DNA of 64,000 nt from an uncultured bacterium (GTDB lineage: Bacteria; Cyanobacteriota; Vampirovibrionia; Gastranaerophilales; Gastranaerophilaceae): contig CACYTP010000015.1 of the NCBI GenBank assembly GCA_902777385.1, positions 21,799-85,798 of the forward strand, in the 5' to 3' direction. The notes under the pieces were generated by a model. That model worked only from the letters and a program-made list of their open reading frames with translations, did no database searches and was not told the origin of the DNA. The translations under genes were made by a program, and so were the position numbers. This document shows, one piece after another, positions 8,935 to 18,196 of the stretch; position 1 is the stretch's first letter, and every line of letters begins with the position of its first letter.

Positions 8935-8952
8935 TGGTTTTTGTATATTATC

Positions 8953-8980
8953 ATTATAACATATTTTTTTACTTCTGCAA
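8953..8980 (-). promoter_or_regulatory. Promoter of the prepilin gene
   Basis: On the minus strand TTGCAG (8980-8975), 16 nt, TATAAT (8958-8953), followed by the GGAGG-ATG start. Confidence 0.6.
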
Positions 8981-9094
8981 CTAAATCAATTACAAGAATA
9001 GATAATATTTATTAAATTTGAATTAAAAAGGCAAAAAATTTTATCGTTTTGTTTTTATATATACAGATGTGTAAAAAAGTAGGGAAATATAAAA

Positions 9095-9484
9095 ATGAGT
9101 GTTCAAAACAATGTAAGTTTTAATGGTCATGTACCACGTTCGGAAAAAAGAAGAAATACCCATTGGGCATTAATAGGTGCCCCTCTTGTTACAGCAACAA
9201 ATATTGCAACAATGGCTTTGGTTGATAGTGAATTAAGAAAAGACTCATTCACCGCAACAGCAAAAGCCTGTGCAAAAGATTACGTTAAAGCATGGCGTGA
9301 TATATTTGCAGGCGGAGCAAAATACATTTTTAGAAAAGACTCTTGGGCAAATGCAATCAAAGACATAAAAACAAATAACAAATATTTTGCTGCCGGTGTC
9401 CTTGCCCTTGATACTCTTGCTATGTTTGGTATCATTAAAATGGCAAGCGACTTTGGGTCAAAAATCAGACATCGCAAAGACTAA
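9095..9484 (+). CDS. Unknown protein with two hydrophobic segments and an N-terminal SFNG motif
   Basis: 129 aa, SD AGGGA before ATG. Residues 7-11 read VSFNG. Hydrophobic stretches at about 25-44 (ALIGAPLVTATNIATMALV) and 105-122 (FAAGVLALDTLAMFGIIKMA) may cross or line a membrane. Between them is a basic, helical region (AKACAKDYVKAWRDIF). There is no cleavable signal peptide. No family is recognised. The SFxG motif recurs near the N-terminus of the proteins at 23434, 25435 and 26530. It stands alone between the prepilin gene and murG. Confidence 0.65.
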   Translation: MSVQNNVSFNGHVPRSEKRRNTHWALIGAPLVTATNIATMALVDSELRKDSFTATAKACAKDYVKAWRDIFAGGAKYIFRKDSWANAIKDIKTNNKYFAAGVLALDTLAMFGIIKMASDFGSKIRHRKD

Positions 9485-9506
9485 TCGGTAAAAATAAAGC
9501 TTTATA

Positions 9507-10610
9507 TTAACTTATAGCAAATAATTGCTCCGTTATGTTTTGTACTCCGTCATATTTTGCAAGACTTAACGCATTTTGCTGTAATTCATTTAATTTGGCA
9601 GGGTTATTAATTAACTCATCCAAAAGTTCTCCCAGATGAGTTTCGTCTGTATCACTGTCTTCAAGATACAAAGAAGCACCCTTTTCTACCATATATTTAG
9701 CATTTTTTCTTTGATGATCAGCCGCCGCATGCGGATATGGAATAAGAATTGACGCCAATCCTGCCGCTTCTATTTCCGAAATACTTAGAGAACCGGCTCT
9801 GGAAACCGCTATATCAGACGCTTTCAGCACAGTAACCATATCATCAAAATAAGGTTTTATTATTAAATTTTTGTCAGCCTCGTATTCGGGATAAATTCTG
9901 CTTACCTGCTCAATAACTCTTGTAAAATTCTTTTTACCTGTCTGAAATATAACCTGAACTCCATATTCTATACTCAACTTCTTTAACAGAAACACTGACG
10001 CATCATTTATAGTTCTTGCGCCCTGCGAACCACCCATAATACAAACGGTAAGCTTTTCTTCCAATCCAATACTCTTTCTGGCTTCGGATTTAGTTAATGT
10101 TTTAAATTGAGGTCTTATCGGATTTCCGTTTACATAAAAGTTTTTGTTCTTAATAAATTTATTTGCACTTTCAAATGCGACAGAAACTGCTTTTGCATAC
10201 GGAGCAAGTTTTCTTGTAACAAGTCCCGGCTGAGCATCACAATCGTGCATCATATATGGTTTGCCAAGTATTTTTGCCGCAATCATTGCAGGGGCAGACA
10301 CATATCCTCCTGTACCAAAAATTGCATCAGGCTTGTATTTTATAATATAACCAATACTTTTGATGACAGCAAACAGTAATTGAAATCCCCATCCAACAAG
10401 CGGTAAACCTAATTCCCTCGGCATACCGTGAACATTTACAGGCAAAAATTCATATCCTTTTTGTGAAACTATATCAAATTCGAGATTTTTAGGATTACCG
10501 ATATAATATATATTTTGTTCTTTTTTTACAAGCTCGTCTGCAACCGCAACAGCAGGATAAATATGTCCTCCGGTACCTCCACCTGTTATAAAATAAGTTT
10601 TTTTAGACAT
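9507..10610 (-). CDS. murG: UDP-GlcNAc:undecaprenyl-PP-MurNAc-pentapeptide GlcNAc transferase
   Basis: 367 aa GT28 enzyme that turns lipid I into lipid II on the inner face of the plasma membrane. The N-terminal GGGTGGHIYPA loop binds the lipid; the C-terminal domain has GGSQGARTIN and SRAGSLSISEIEAAG for UDP-GlcNAc. ATG 10610 is used: it overlaps the ftsW stop by 8 nt and AGGA lies 9 nt upstream, while the ATG at 10619 precedes that spacing. Last gene of the murF-mraY-murD-ftsW-murG block; murC and murB do not follow here. Confidence 0.96.
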   Translation of the reverse strand: MSKKTYFITGGGTGGHIYPAVAVADELVKKEQNIYYIGNPKNLEFDIVSQKGYEFLPVNVHGMPRELGLPLVGWGFQLLFAVIKSIGYIIKYKPDAIFGTGGYVSAPAMIAAKILGKPYMMHDCDAQPGLVTRKLAPYAKAVSVAFESANKFIKNKNFYVNGNPIRPQFKTLTKSEARKSIGLEEKLTVCIMGGSQGARTINDASVFLLKKLSIEYGVQVIFQTGKKNFTRVIEQVSRIYPEYEADKNLIIKPYFDDMVTVLKASDIAVSRAGSLSISEIEAAGLASILIPYPHAAADHQRKNAKYMVEKGASLYLEDSDTDETHLGELLDELINNPAKLNELQQNALSLAKYDGVQNITEQLFAIS

Positions 10611-11793
10611 TTTCGGCATTCCTTATTTTTTTAATTCTCTTTTTAGATATATTCAATAATACTCCTACCATACATAAGGAAACAATAAGAGAAGAACCTC
10701 CATAGCTTATGAACGGCAACGGCACACCTGTTGTCGGGAAGAATGAACTTGCAACACTTATATTTAAAAATGCCTGAAACCCTAAAGAGAATGTTATCCC
10801 TACAGCAAGCAATTTTCCAAACATATCAGGACATCGAGACGCAATAATAAAGCCTCTGTGTATTAATGTCCAGAACAAACCTATAATCATCACACACCCA
10901 ATCCATCCCAACTCTTCAGCTATTATAGCGAAAATAAAGTCCGTATGACATTCAGGCAAATATGACAATTTCTGAATTGAGCCGCCATAGCCTACACCGG
11001 TTAATCCGCCTGAAGCAAATGCTATAAGTGACTGGATGATATTATATCCTGCACCCTGAGGATCCAGCTCAGGATGCTGCCACGTTGTAATACGCTGCAT
11101 CTGATACGGTTTGATAATCGTTGTAGCCGCAACGATTACGGATAAAATTCCTGCCCCAAGGCAACTGAAAAACAATTTCAATGAACCGCCTGCACTCAGG
11201 AACATTACAACAGATACTGACAACAAAAGAATAACCATTGACAGATTTGGCTGAATAAATATTAATCCGAGCATAAATATAATAGGCAAAAATGCACCTG
11301 TCCATTTATTCTGATCAAATAAATTCGCATCTTTTCTGAATATGGTTGCAAGCAACAGAACCACAGCAGGTTTCGCAAACTCTGACGGCTGCAACTGAAA
11401 TCCGAAAAGATTTATCCATCTTTTTGCACCGTTTACCATTACACCCAACGGAGTAAAGTCTACCAATACCAATAATACGATTATTATACCTGCAAATACT
11501 GTAGTCCAGTCTGCAAGTTTTTTATAATCGTAATTTGTAAAAAATCTCATACCGATAAACCCAACAACAAAACAAATAACCTGTTTTATCAGGAATTGAG
11601 CAGGCTGACCGCCTTCATCAATACATTTTGGGGCGGAAGCGGAAAATATAGCCATAAATCCGATTATAACAAGGAATGCAACCGTAATAAGCAAGACCTT
11701 ATCAGGTGCTGATAGGATTGCACCTGAGGAATAACGACGTTTATGTCTTTCTATATAATGGTCTCTAAGCTTTTCCGATTTTTGATAAGACAT
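10603..11793 (-). CDS. ftsW: FtsW, septal SEDS glycosyltransferase
   Basis: About 396 aa with roughly ten membrane segments. The N-terminal cytosolic tail is basic (RHKRRYSSG). SEDS signatures are present, including PSEFAKPAVVLLLA, AEELGWIG and the C-terminal PLPFISYGGSSL. FtsW polymerises lipid II at the division septum with a partner transpeptidase. The frame extends to 11874, but the upstream part lies deep inside murD; ATG 11793 gives a normal-length protein and still overlaps murD by 29 nt, indicating translational coupling. FtsW rather than RodA is called from its place between murD and murG. Confidence 0.93.
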   Translation of the reverse strand: MSYQKSEKLRDHYIERHKRRYSSGAILSAPDKVLLITVAFLVIIGFMAIFSASAPKCIDEGGQPAQFLIKQVICFVVGFIGMRFFTNYDYKKLADWTTVFAGIIIVLLVLVDFTPLGVMVNGAKRWINLFGFQLQPSEFAKPAVVLLLATIFRKDANLFDQNKWTGAFLPIIFMLGLIFIQPNLSMVILLLSVSVVMFLSAGGSLKLFFSCLGAGILSVIVAATTIIKPYQMQRITTWQHPELDPQGAGYNIIQSLIAFASGGLTGVGYGGSIQKLSYLPECHTDFIFAIIAEELGWIGCVMIIGLFWTLIHRGFIIASRCPDMFGKLLAVGITFSLGFQAFLNISVASSFFPTTGVPLPFISYGGSSLIVSLCMVGVLLNISKKRIKKIRNAENV

Positions 11794-13126
11794 CTTTCTT
11801 GAATACTCTTCCTCTTTCTTCATATCCGCTAAACATATCAAAACTTGCACACGCCGGAGATAATAATACAACATCAGGTTTTAAATCTATTGATTTATCA
11901 ATTGCACTCTGCATAGAACCTTCTCTTATAATATTATTAAATCCGCTATTTTTAAGACTTTCTTCAAATCTGTCAGTTGCCTCCCCGATAAGAATTACCG
12001 TACTGATATGTTTTTTTATTGCCTCACAAAATTCCGATAAATCTGTCATTTTATCTCTTCCGCCGGCAATCAATGCAACATTACAATCATTGAATGAATT
12101 TATTGCAACAAGTGACGCTTCAGGATTTGTCGCTTTTGAGTCGTTGTAAAAAGATATACCGTCTTTTTCTGCAAATTTTTCTAATCTGTGTTCCGGTACT
12201 TTAAATGACATAATTGACTGTCTGATATTTTCATTAGAAACACCCTCAATTTTAGCACAAATTATTGCACATTCTGCATTTTGCCAGTTGTGTTCGCCTA
12301 TAAAAGGACAATCCTTTATATCAATAATTTTTTCTTCTTTACCTCTGCGTTTATACCATATAGCATCATCTTTCACATAACAACAATTATCGGATACTTC
12401 CGCTCCAAATAAGAATACTTCACCTGCAGCGTGTTTAGAAAATTCTAATAATTTTTCATCTTTTGCATTCAAAACAGAAAAAGCAGGATTTTGAGGCAAT
12501 TTGAATATTCTCGCCTTGGCTTCAAAATAGTTATCCAAAGTTTTATGCCATGTTATATGATCCGGAGTGAAATTTGTAAAAACGGAAATCTGAGGTTGAA
12601 AAGCCTGTGAATATGTCAACTGAAAAGAAGAACACTCGCAAACAAAGAAATCTAAATCCATATCATCCAAATAATCACACGGAGGCTTTCCGTAATTTCC
12701 GCAAGGCTTTGCATTAAACTCACTTGATAAAATATGTGCAGTTAACGCAGTCGTTGTCGTTTTACCGTTTGTACCCGTAATTGCAATAAACGGTTTACCC
12801 GTTTGTGAAAATGCCAATTCTACCTCAGAAATTACAGGAATTTGCAATTCCTTTAATTTCAGCATTATCGGACTGTCAACAGGAACACTTGGACTTGTAA
12901 CAGCAAGATAAGAATTTCTTATAAATTCGTCGCTATGACCTCCTGTTTCTATTTTTATACCCATCAACTGTAATTCTTTTATCAAAGTAGATTGTTCGGG
13001 TTTTGCCTCAGAATACTCAGTAATATATACATCTGCACCTTTTCTGTTCAGATATTTTGCAGCAGAAACTCCGCTGACCGACAACCCCAATATTAAAACC
13101 TTTTTTTCAAACCAATTTGGTAACAT
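11765..13126 (-). CDS. murD: UDP-MurNAc-L-alanine:D-glutamate ligase
   Basis: 453 aa Mur ligase. The N-terminal Rossmann-like domain (VLILGLSVSGVSAAKYL) binds UDP-MurNAc-Ala. The central ATPase domain has the P-loop ITGTNGKTTTTAL and FTPDHITWH. The C-terminal domain has HRLE, NDSKATNPEAS and LIAGGRDK. It adds D-Glu to the cytoplasmic precursor using ATP. The ATG lies 2 nt after the mraY stop. Its 3' end overlaps ftsW. Confidence 0.96.
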   Translation of the reverse strand: MLPNWFEKKVLILGLSVSGVSAAKYLNRKGADVYITEYSEAKPEQSTLIKELQLMGIKIETGGHSDEFIRNSYLAVTSPSVPVDSPIMLKLKELQIPVISEVELAFSQTGKPFIAITGTNGKTTTTALTAHILSSEFNAKPCGNYGKPPCDYLDDMDLDFFVCECSSFQLTYSQAFQPQISVFTNFTPDHITWHKTLDNYFEAKARIFKLPQNPAFSVLNAKDEKLLEFSKHAAGEVFLFGAEVSDNCCYVKDDAIWYKRRGKEEKIIDIKDCPFIGEHNWQNAECAIICAKIEGVSNENIRQSIMSFKVPEHRLEKFAEKDGISFYNDSKATNPEASLVAINSFNDCNVALIAGGRDKMTDLSEFCEAIKKHISTVILIGEATDRFEESLKNSGFNNIIREGSMQSAIDKSIDLKPDVVLLSPACASFDMFSGYEERGRVFKKDVLSKIGKA

Positions 13127-13128
13127 AA

Positions 13129-14109
13129 CTATATTATACCTCTAATCGTTAAATTAAATAAAACCAGTGCAATAAATGAAAATATTGCCGAGCATAGTGC
13201 GAACACCAAAACCACCTTTTTTTCGCTCCATCCCAATAATTCAAAATGATGATGTATCGGAGACATTTTGAACACTCTTTTGCCGGTAGTTTTAAAGCTC
13301 GTTACCTGTATTATAACAGAAAGTGTTTCACATACAAACACACCACCCAAAAATATCAGTAAAAATTCAAACTTACCAACAACGGCTAATGTACCTAACA
13401 AACCTCCGATTGCAAGAGAACCGGTATCACCCATAAATACCTGAGCCTTTGGCTTATTAAAATATAGAAATCCAAATAAAGCACCTGCAACTGTAGCCGC
13501 AATAATTCCGATTTCAGGATATCCGCTTAAATATGCAATCACAGCCGTACCTAAAAATGCAAACACACCCGTTGAAGCAGCTAAACCATCCAATCCGTCA
13601 GTTAAATTGTATGCGTTTGAAGCACCTGTTATTATAAACAGTGATAACAGAGGATAAGCCCATTTCAAATCAACAGAATGACTCCCTACCATAAATGTTG
13701 TACCGTAAGGATTTGAAATTATTACAAATAACGTTGGCAAAAGAGCTATTGCAAATTGTCTTAACAATTTCCCTCTTGCAGACAAACCGTCATTTGCATG
13801 TCCTTTGATTTTTAAATAATCATCTTGAAATCCTGCAAATGTATAAAATAATAAAGTTATTAATATAATAATAGGAGCATTATCAAATCTTTCAGCCAAA
13901 CACAAACTTATGACCGATGAAATTATTATTGCAAGTACTATAAACACACCACCTGTAGTCGGGGTACCTTCTTTCTTGGCATGTGCTTCGGGAGCACAAT
14001 CTTTAACGTATTGACCTATCATTTTTTTCTTCAAAAAATCAATGTACGGGACTCCGAACAACAAGCATAAAATCATAGCCAGCAAAAAAGCGACTGCCAT
14101 CATTATCAT
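13129..14109 (-). CDS. mraY: Phospho-N-acetylmuramoyl-pentapeptide transferase
   Basis: 326 aa, about ten membrane helices. MraY hallmarks: HAKKEGTPTTGG, FQDDYLK with the Asp pair, NLTDGLDGLAA, and the MSPIHHHFELLGWSEKKVV motif. It links MurNAc-pentapeptide phosphate to undecaprenyl phosphate to make lipid I at the inner membrane. ATG overlaps the murF stop by 4 nt, and a GGAG in the murF tail serves as SD. Nearby ATGs at codons 3 and 4 are possible alternatives. Confidence 0.97.
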   Translation of the reverse strand: MIMMAVAFLLAMILCLLFGVPYIDFLKKKMIGQYVKDCAPEAHAKKEGTPTTGGVFIVLAIIISSVISLCLAERFDNAPIIILITLLFYTFAGFQDDYLKIKGHANDGLSARGKLLRQFAIALLPTLFVIISNPYGTTFMVGSHSVDLKWAYPLLSLFIITGASNAYNLTDGLDGLAASTGVFAFLGTAVIAYLSGYPEIGIIAATVAGALFGFLYFNKPKAQVFMGDTGSLAIGGLLGTLAVVGKFEFLLIFLGGVFVCETLSVIIQVTSFKTTGKRVFKMSPIHHHFELLGWSEKKVVLVFALCSAIFSFIALVLFNLTIRGII

Positions 14110-15452
14110 AATTTAACTTCTCCCTCCAGTTTCCCGATAATTTCTTCAAATTTCATAGAACGGGATGCTTTTAAAAATATAGTAGTACCTGCACCCACAT
14201 TATCAAGAATATATTTTGATACCTCTTCATTATTTTCAAAATTCTTTACAAATCCTGCTGATTTTTCCAAAACCTCGCCAATTTCTTTTGCAAATTCTCC
14301 TACAGTAAGGAATTTTGCGGTTTTAGTTTCAGGTAGTGCGGACAAATATTCTCCGACACCTTTGTGCAATTCATCGGTGTAATCACCCAATTCGCCCATA
14401 TCACCCAGAACTACAACAGGATTTTTATAAAGCTGCAAAAATGTTGAAACAGACGCCTTCATGGATTCAGGATTAGCGTTATAGCTGTCATTAATAACTT
14501 TTATACCGTGTATATCCTGAGCCTCCCAGCGTTTTTCAATCGGTTTGTAATTTAATAAGCCTTGTCTTATTTCCTCATAATTCATCCCGAGCAAATATCC
14601 GAGTTCTATTGCCGTAACGGAATTATCAACGTTATAATCTCCCTCAACATTCAATTCATATTCACGATTTTTATACACGAATTTTGTGTAAGATTGTCTT
14701 CTCTCGGTAATTTTTACATCGCTCAAATCGTGATAAATCTTTTTGCCCGAATATTCTGCCACATATTTTTTAATTCTGTCATTATTTTGGGCAACAAGAG
14801 CACCTTTAGGACTTAAATATTTTACTATCTCAGATTTTGCTTTTGCAATATTATCCAAACTACCAAGACGTCCGATATGAGCAGAACCTGCATTTGTAAT
14901 TACAGCATAATCAGGCTCTGAAAACTTTGAGAGTAATTCAATTTCACCCAATCCTCTCATACCCATTTCAACTATAAGAACCTCAGTATCATCAGTCATA
15001 TCCATAACCGTCTGACAAAAACCTATTTCGTTATTGTGATTTGAAAAAGTTTTATGCGTTTTAAACTTAGTACTCAAAACCGAATAAACAATTTCTTTAG
15101 TAGTAGTTTTCCCTGAACTGCCTGTAATACCCACAGTAACAGGGTTAAGTTTTTTTCGTTTGTAATTTGCAAGCTGCATATAAGCCGTTAAGGTATCTTT
15201 AACCTTTAAAACAATTTTTGCTTTATCAGCAGGGTATGCAAATCCTGTTATAAAACAACCCTCAGCACCGCTATCCATAGCCTGAGTTAAGAAATTTTCC
15301 CCGTCAAAATTTGCCCCTTTTAACGGCAAATAAATTTCGCCCTCTTTAATGGTTCTAGTATCGGTAGAAAAGCTGAATTCTTTTCTGTCGGTTTTGTTTT
15401 CTATGACCATTGCCCCTGTTGCGGCAATTATATCCTCTAATCTAAACATCAT
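14106..15452 (-). CDS. murF: UDP-MurNAc-tripeptide:D-Ala-D-Ala ligase
   Basis: 448 aa Mur ligase; P-loop ITGSSGKTTTKE, SNHNNEIGFCQT and NDSYNANPESMKA are characteristic of MurF. It adds D-Ala-D-Ala to finish the cytoplasmic precursor. First gene of the mur/fts block on the minus strand. No SD precedes the double ATG; a TAAAAT box sits 6 nt upstream, so the transcript is probably leaderless. It is divergent from rplU, whose promoter starts within 60 nt. Confidence 0.95.
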   Translation of the reverse strand: MMFRLEDIIAATGAMVIENKTDRKEFSFSTDTRTIKEGEIYLPLKGANFDGENFLTQAMDSGAEGCFITGFAYPADKAKIVLKVKDTLTAYMQLANYKRKKLNPVTVGITGSSGKTTTKEIVYSVLSTKFKTHKTFSNHNNEIGFCQTVMDMTDDTEVLIVEMGMRGLGEIELLSKFSEPDYAVITNAGSAHIGRLGSLDNIAKAKSEIVKYLSPKGALVAQNNDRIKKYVAEYSGKKIYHDLSDVKITERRQSYTKFVYKNREYELNVEGDYNVDNSVTAIELGYLLGMNYEEIRQGLLNYKPIEKRWEAQDIHGIKVINDSYNANPESMKASVSTFLQLYKNPVVVLGDMGELGDYTDELHKGVGEYLSALPETKTAKFLTVGEFAKEIGEVLEKSAGFVKNFENNEEVSKYILDNVGAGTTIFLKASRSMKFEEIIGKLEGEVKL

Positions 15453-15458
15453 ACTATA

Positions 15459-15464
15459 ATTTTA
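15459..15464 (-). promoter_or_regulatory. Probable -10 box of leaderless murF
   Basis: TAAAAT on the minus strand, 6 nt before ATG 15452; no good -35 is visible. Confidence 0.35.
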
Positions 15465-15511
15465 CTTCAAACAAAAAAGTTGGTGTATAAATTAACAAAT
15501 ATTCACACTAC

Positions 15512-15540
15512 TTGACAGTGGGGTTTTAGCGGTAGATAAT
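15512..15540 (+). promoter_or_regulatory. Promoter of rplU-rpmA
   Basis: TTGACA (15512-15517), 17 nt, GATAAT (15535-15540). It leaves a leader of roughly 75-80 nt before the rplU ATG. Confidence 0.75.
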
Positions 15541-15624
15541 AGCTATACATGTATTACTATGGGTAAATCGTTAATAAATATCTGCCAAAACAGATTACGA
15601 AACCCAAAACGAAAGGAAAAGAAA

Positions 15625-15972
15625 ATGTACGCAATTGTAGAAACAGGCGGCAAACAATACCCCGTAGAAGAAGGTCGTTACATCGACTTGGAATTGTTGG
15701 ATGCCAAACAAGATGAAAAAGTAACTTTCGATAAAATCGTTATGTTAGTTAACGGTAAAAAATCAAAAGTAGGTCAGCCTTATGTTACAGGTGCTTCTGT
15801 AGAAGGTACTGTTGTAAAGCATGACAAAGCTAAAAAAATCATTGTTTTTAAACAAAGACCTAAAAAAGGTTACAGAAAAAAACAAGGTCACAGACAACAA
15901 TTTACAAGAGTTATGATTACAAAAATCAGAACTTCTGCAAAGAAAGAGTCTGCTGAAAAAGCTGAAGCGTAA
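15625..15972 (+). CDS. rplU: 50S ribosomal protein L21
   Basis: 115 aa. [31 protein letters not shown] and [17 protein letters not shown] are the L21 signature. It binds 23S rRNA in the large subunit. ATG 15625 is chosen for its GAAAGGAAAA SD; the frame runs 66 nt further up but that part is the leader. A lysine/glutamate-rich tail ([11 protein letters not shown]) extends past the usual end. Followed after 71 nt by rpmA in the standard order. Confidence 0.97.
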   Translation: MYAIVETGGKQYPVEEGRYIDLELLDAKQDEKVTFDKIVMLVNGKKSKVGQPYVTGASVEGTVVKHDKAKKIIVFKQRPKKGYRKKQGHRQQFTRVMITKIRTSAKKESAEKAEA

Positions 15973-16043
15973 GCTTAAATATGTATGTCGGATTTAAAAA
16001 TCCGGCGAGTTACAAGAAACACAATTAACAAGGAGAAATAAAA

Positions 16044-16298
16044 ATGGCACATAAGAAAGGTATGGGATCAACCCGTAACGGTCGTGACTCCGAAGCGAAG
16101 CGTTTAGGCGTTAAGAAATTCGGCGGCGAAATCGTTAAAGCAGGTAACATTCTTGTTCGTCAGAGAGGAACAAAAATTCATCCGGGCAACAATGTTGGTA
16201 TCGGTTCTGATGATACTTTATATGCTATCATTGACGGTCAGGTTAAATTTGAACCACACAGACGTGACAGAAAACAAGTTAGCGTATATGCTGTATAG
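16044..16298 (+). CDS. rpmA: 50S ribosomal protein L27
   Basis: 84 aa. [20 protein letters not shown] and [14 protein letters not shown] are classic L27. Its N-terminus reaches the peptidyl-transferase centre. The protein starts directly at MAHKKG, so it lacks the cleaved N-terminal extension found in some Firmicutes. SD AAGGAG precedes the ATG and a strong terminator follows. No obgE follows. Confidence 0.97.
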   Translation: MAHKKGMGSTRNGRDSEAKRLGVKKFGGEIVKAGNILVRQRGTKIHPGNNVGIGSDDTLYAIIDGQVKFEPHRRDRKQVSVYAV

Positions 16299-16322
16299 TT
16301 TGCGATTGTAAAATTATTAAAT

Positions 16323-16354
16323 AAAAATCCCGTTCATAAGAACGGGATTTTTTT
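16323..16354 (+). terminator. Terminator of rplU-rpmA
   Basis: AAAAATCCCGTTC (16323-16335) pairs with GAACGGGATTTTT (16340-16352), followed by TT. Confidence 0.93.
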
Positions 16355-16596
16355 GTTGTGCTATCAAATATCTTATTCAATAATTACGATAAATAATTTA
16401 AGTTTTTATTAATTTTTTCATGATGCTCATGAATATCTGTTACACTAATAGTATAAGTTGAATACAATTACTAAATTTTCTGTATCTTAATTAATCAGAT
16501 TGGGAAAAGGGATTTACTTAAATAAGAAGATAGCTGAGATTGGTTGTGTATGAGATTTAGTGTGATTAGTTATCAAAGTTAAAAGGAGAATTAAAA

Positions 16597-17685
16597 ATGG
16601 CTCAAACACAGGCACAGTATATTAACAGAAATTTGACAGAATTAGAAAATTATATTAATTATCTTGTTGATTTCAGTAAAGAATATGATAATGCTGTAAA
16701 AGATTTATGTTCAAAAAGTAATGCTGATAAAATTACAAAATCAGAAGAAACAATAAAACAGGAAAAAGAAATAAAAGAGTCTTATGAAACAGCAATGAAC
16801 TTGTATAACGATTTAAGACGTATTGCAGACAAATACAGAAGTCGTATGAATATAGATAGTGACCTACAGTGGTTTCATAGCAGACTTAATTCAGCAAGAT
16901 TCCCGATATACGAAAGAACTACACTAAAATTAAAACATTCTAAACAAAACGGTGCACCTACCGGCGGAGCTGCAAATATTTTACAAGGCAATATTTCAAA
17001 AAGCGATTTGGATATCAAGAAAGAAGAATTTGAGAAAGAAGTAAAGAAATGGGAAGATAGAATTGAAAAAAATATTAAATATCCCAGAGCTGGTAGAATT
17101 GGTGGAACAATTAGAATGTGGAATAGCCCAGATGCCGTAGGGATGATAAATATCGCCTCAGGAAAGCATTTACCACTCTATACAAAAGACGCAATAAAAA
17201 TAAAAAATATTTTTGACAAAAAGTTAGATAAATTTAGAAAAGAGGATTTATTAAGTTACAGATTGTATATGGCTGATAAAATAAGTTACCAATTTGAAGA
17301 CTTTAATTATGATTTAGACGATATAAAAGGTTATATATTCAAAAATAATTCTGCAGTTGTAAAAAGAATAAAGAACAGTGAAGAATTTAAAAATATATTA
17401 TTAAAACATAAAGAAAAGATTATGAATAACAAAAGTTTTTCTGATAGATTTGAATCAGATTACAATTTGCACAATGCATTCGGCAGTGTGGATTTTTTAA
17501 ATGTCGGACTTGACAAAAGAGGAAATTTACATTTATATATGTTTGATACTTATGACTTTAACAAAGGTGAAAATGCAAAAGTAGAAGCAGGTAGGCGACA
17601 AATGTTAAAAGGGAATTTAAAAGGATTTTTCTCTATTCATGAAATTGTCATAGAAAAGAAAGAATTAAAACAATATGGATTATAA
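16597..17685 (+). CDS. Unknown 362-aa protein, possible toxin with C-terminal effector-like domain
   Basis: SD AAAGGAG before ATG. Residues 1-160 are helical and highly charged, with coiled-coil-like stretches (KSEETIKQEKEIKESYE). Residues about 160-290 are mixed. The last 75 residues form a compact, motif-rich region: LHNAFGSVDFLNVGLDKRG, NLHLYMFDTYDFNKGE and AGRRQMLKGNLKGFF. No signal peptide. I recognise no family. The next gene, a small membrane protein, overlaps the stop by 11 nt, an arrangement common for a toxin and its membrane immunity protein, but no toxin fold was identified. It could equally be a phage- or element-derived protein. Confidence 0.6.
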   Translation: MAQTQAQYINRNLTELENYINYLVDFSKEYDNAVKDLCSKSNADKITKSEETIKQEKEIKESYETAMNLYNDLRRIADKYRSRMNIDSDLQWFHSRLNSARFPIYERTTLKLKHSKQNGAPTGGAANILQGNISKSDLDIKKEEFEKEVKKWEDRIEKNIKYPRAGRIGGTIRMWNSPDAVGMINIASGKHLPLYTKDAIKIKNIFDKKLDKFRKEDLLSYRLYMADKISYQFEDFNYDLDDIKGYIFKNNSAVVKRIKNSEEFKNILLKHKEKIMNNKSFSDRFESDYNLHNAFGSVDFLNVGLDKRGNLHLYMFDTYDFNKGENAKVEAGRRQMLKGNLKGFFSIHEIVIEKKELKQYGL

Positions 17686-18157
17686 ATTATTAAGTAAAAA
17701 TATTGAAGAATATCTGTTAAGAGTGTTTTGTTTAATACTAGTTGCAAAATGTTTCTTTTCTAATTTAGTAGGTGTATTTGGACTTATTGTATTACCAATT
17801 ATTATTATTGAAATGATATTTAAACCAGATTTGACACAACCTGATTTAGAAACTACAATACCAGTTGCTGAATTTACAACATTTGATATGTATCTTCTTA
17901 TTTTTGCAACATTATATATTCTTGCAAAAATATTTGGTATATTTAAAAAACTGGATAAGTTAAACATATTTACATCATTAATAATCGTATCCGAAATAAG
18001 TTGTCTGCTTATACCTGCATTTTTGTTGTATAAATTTTTCGGATTCTTAACAGTAAAATTTCCTGTTCCGTTTAAAAAAATCGGATATTATACTTCAATA
18101 GAATTTCCAAAAGATTTGTACTCAAAAATAAAGAAAAATTATATCCAAAAACCTTAA
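17675..18157 (+). CDS. Small integral membrane protein overlapping the preceding gene
   Basis: 160 aa with three or four hydrophobic segments: about 15-47 (one or two passes), 70-88 and 99-125. The C-terminus is basic (KIKKNYIQKP). No recognised family. ATG lies 11 nt inside the 3' end of the gene at 16597, in another frame, and the SD is weak, so translation probably depends on the upstream gene. The arrangement suggests a partner of that protein, possibly an immunity or anchoring protein. Confidence 0.6.
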   Translation: MDYKLLSKNIEEYLLRVFCLILVAKCFFSNLVGVFGLIVLPIIIIEMIFKPDLTQPDLETTIPVAEFTTFDMYLLIFATLYILAKIFGIFKKLDKLNIFTSLIIVSEISCLLIPAFLLYKFFGFLTVKFPVPFKKIGYYTSIEFPKDLYSKIKKNYIQKP

Positions 18158-18196
18158 AACCAAATATTTTTGACAAACTGAGGCTTAATCTGCCTG

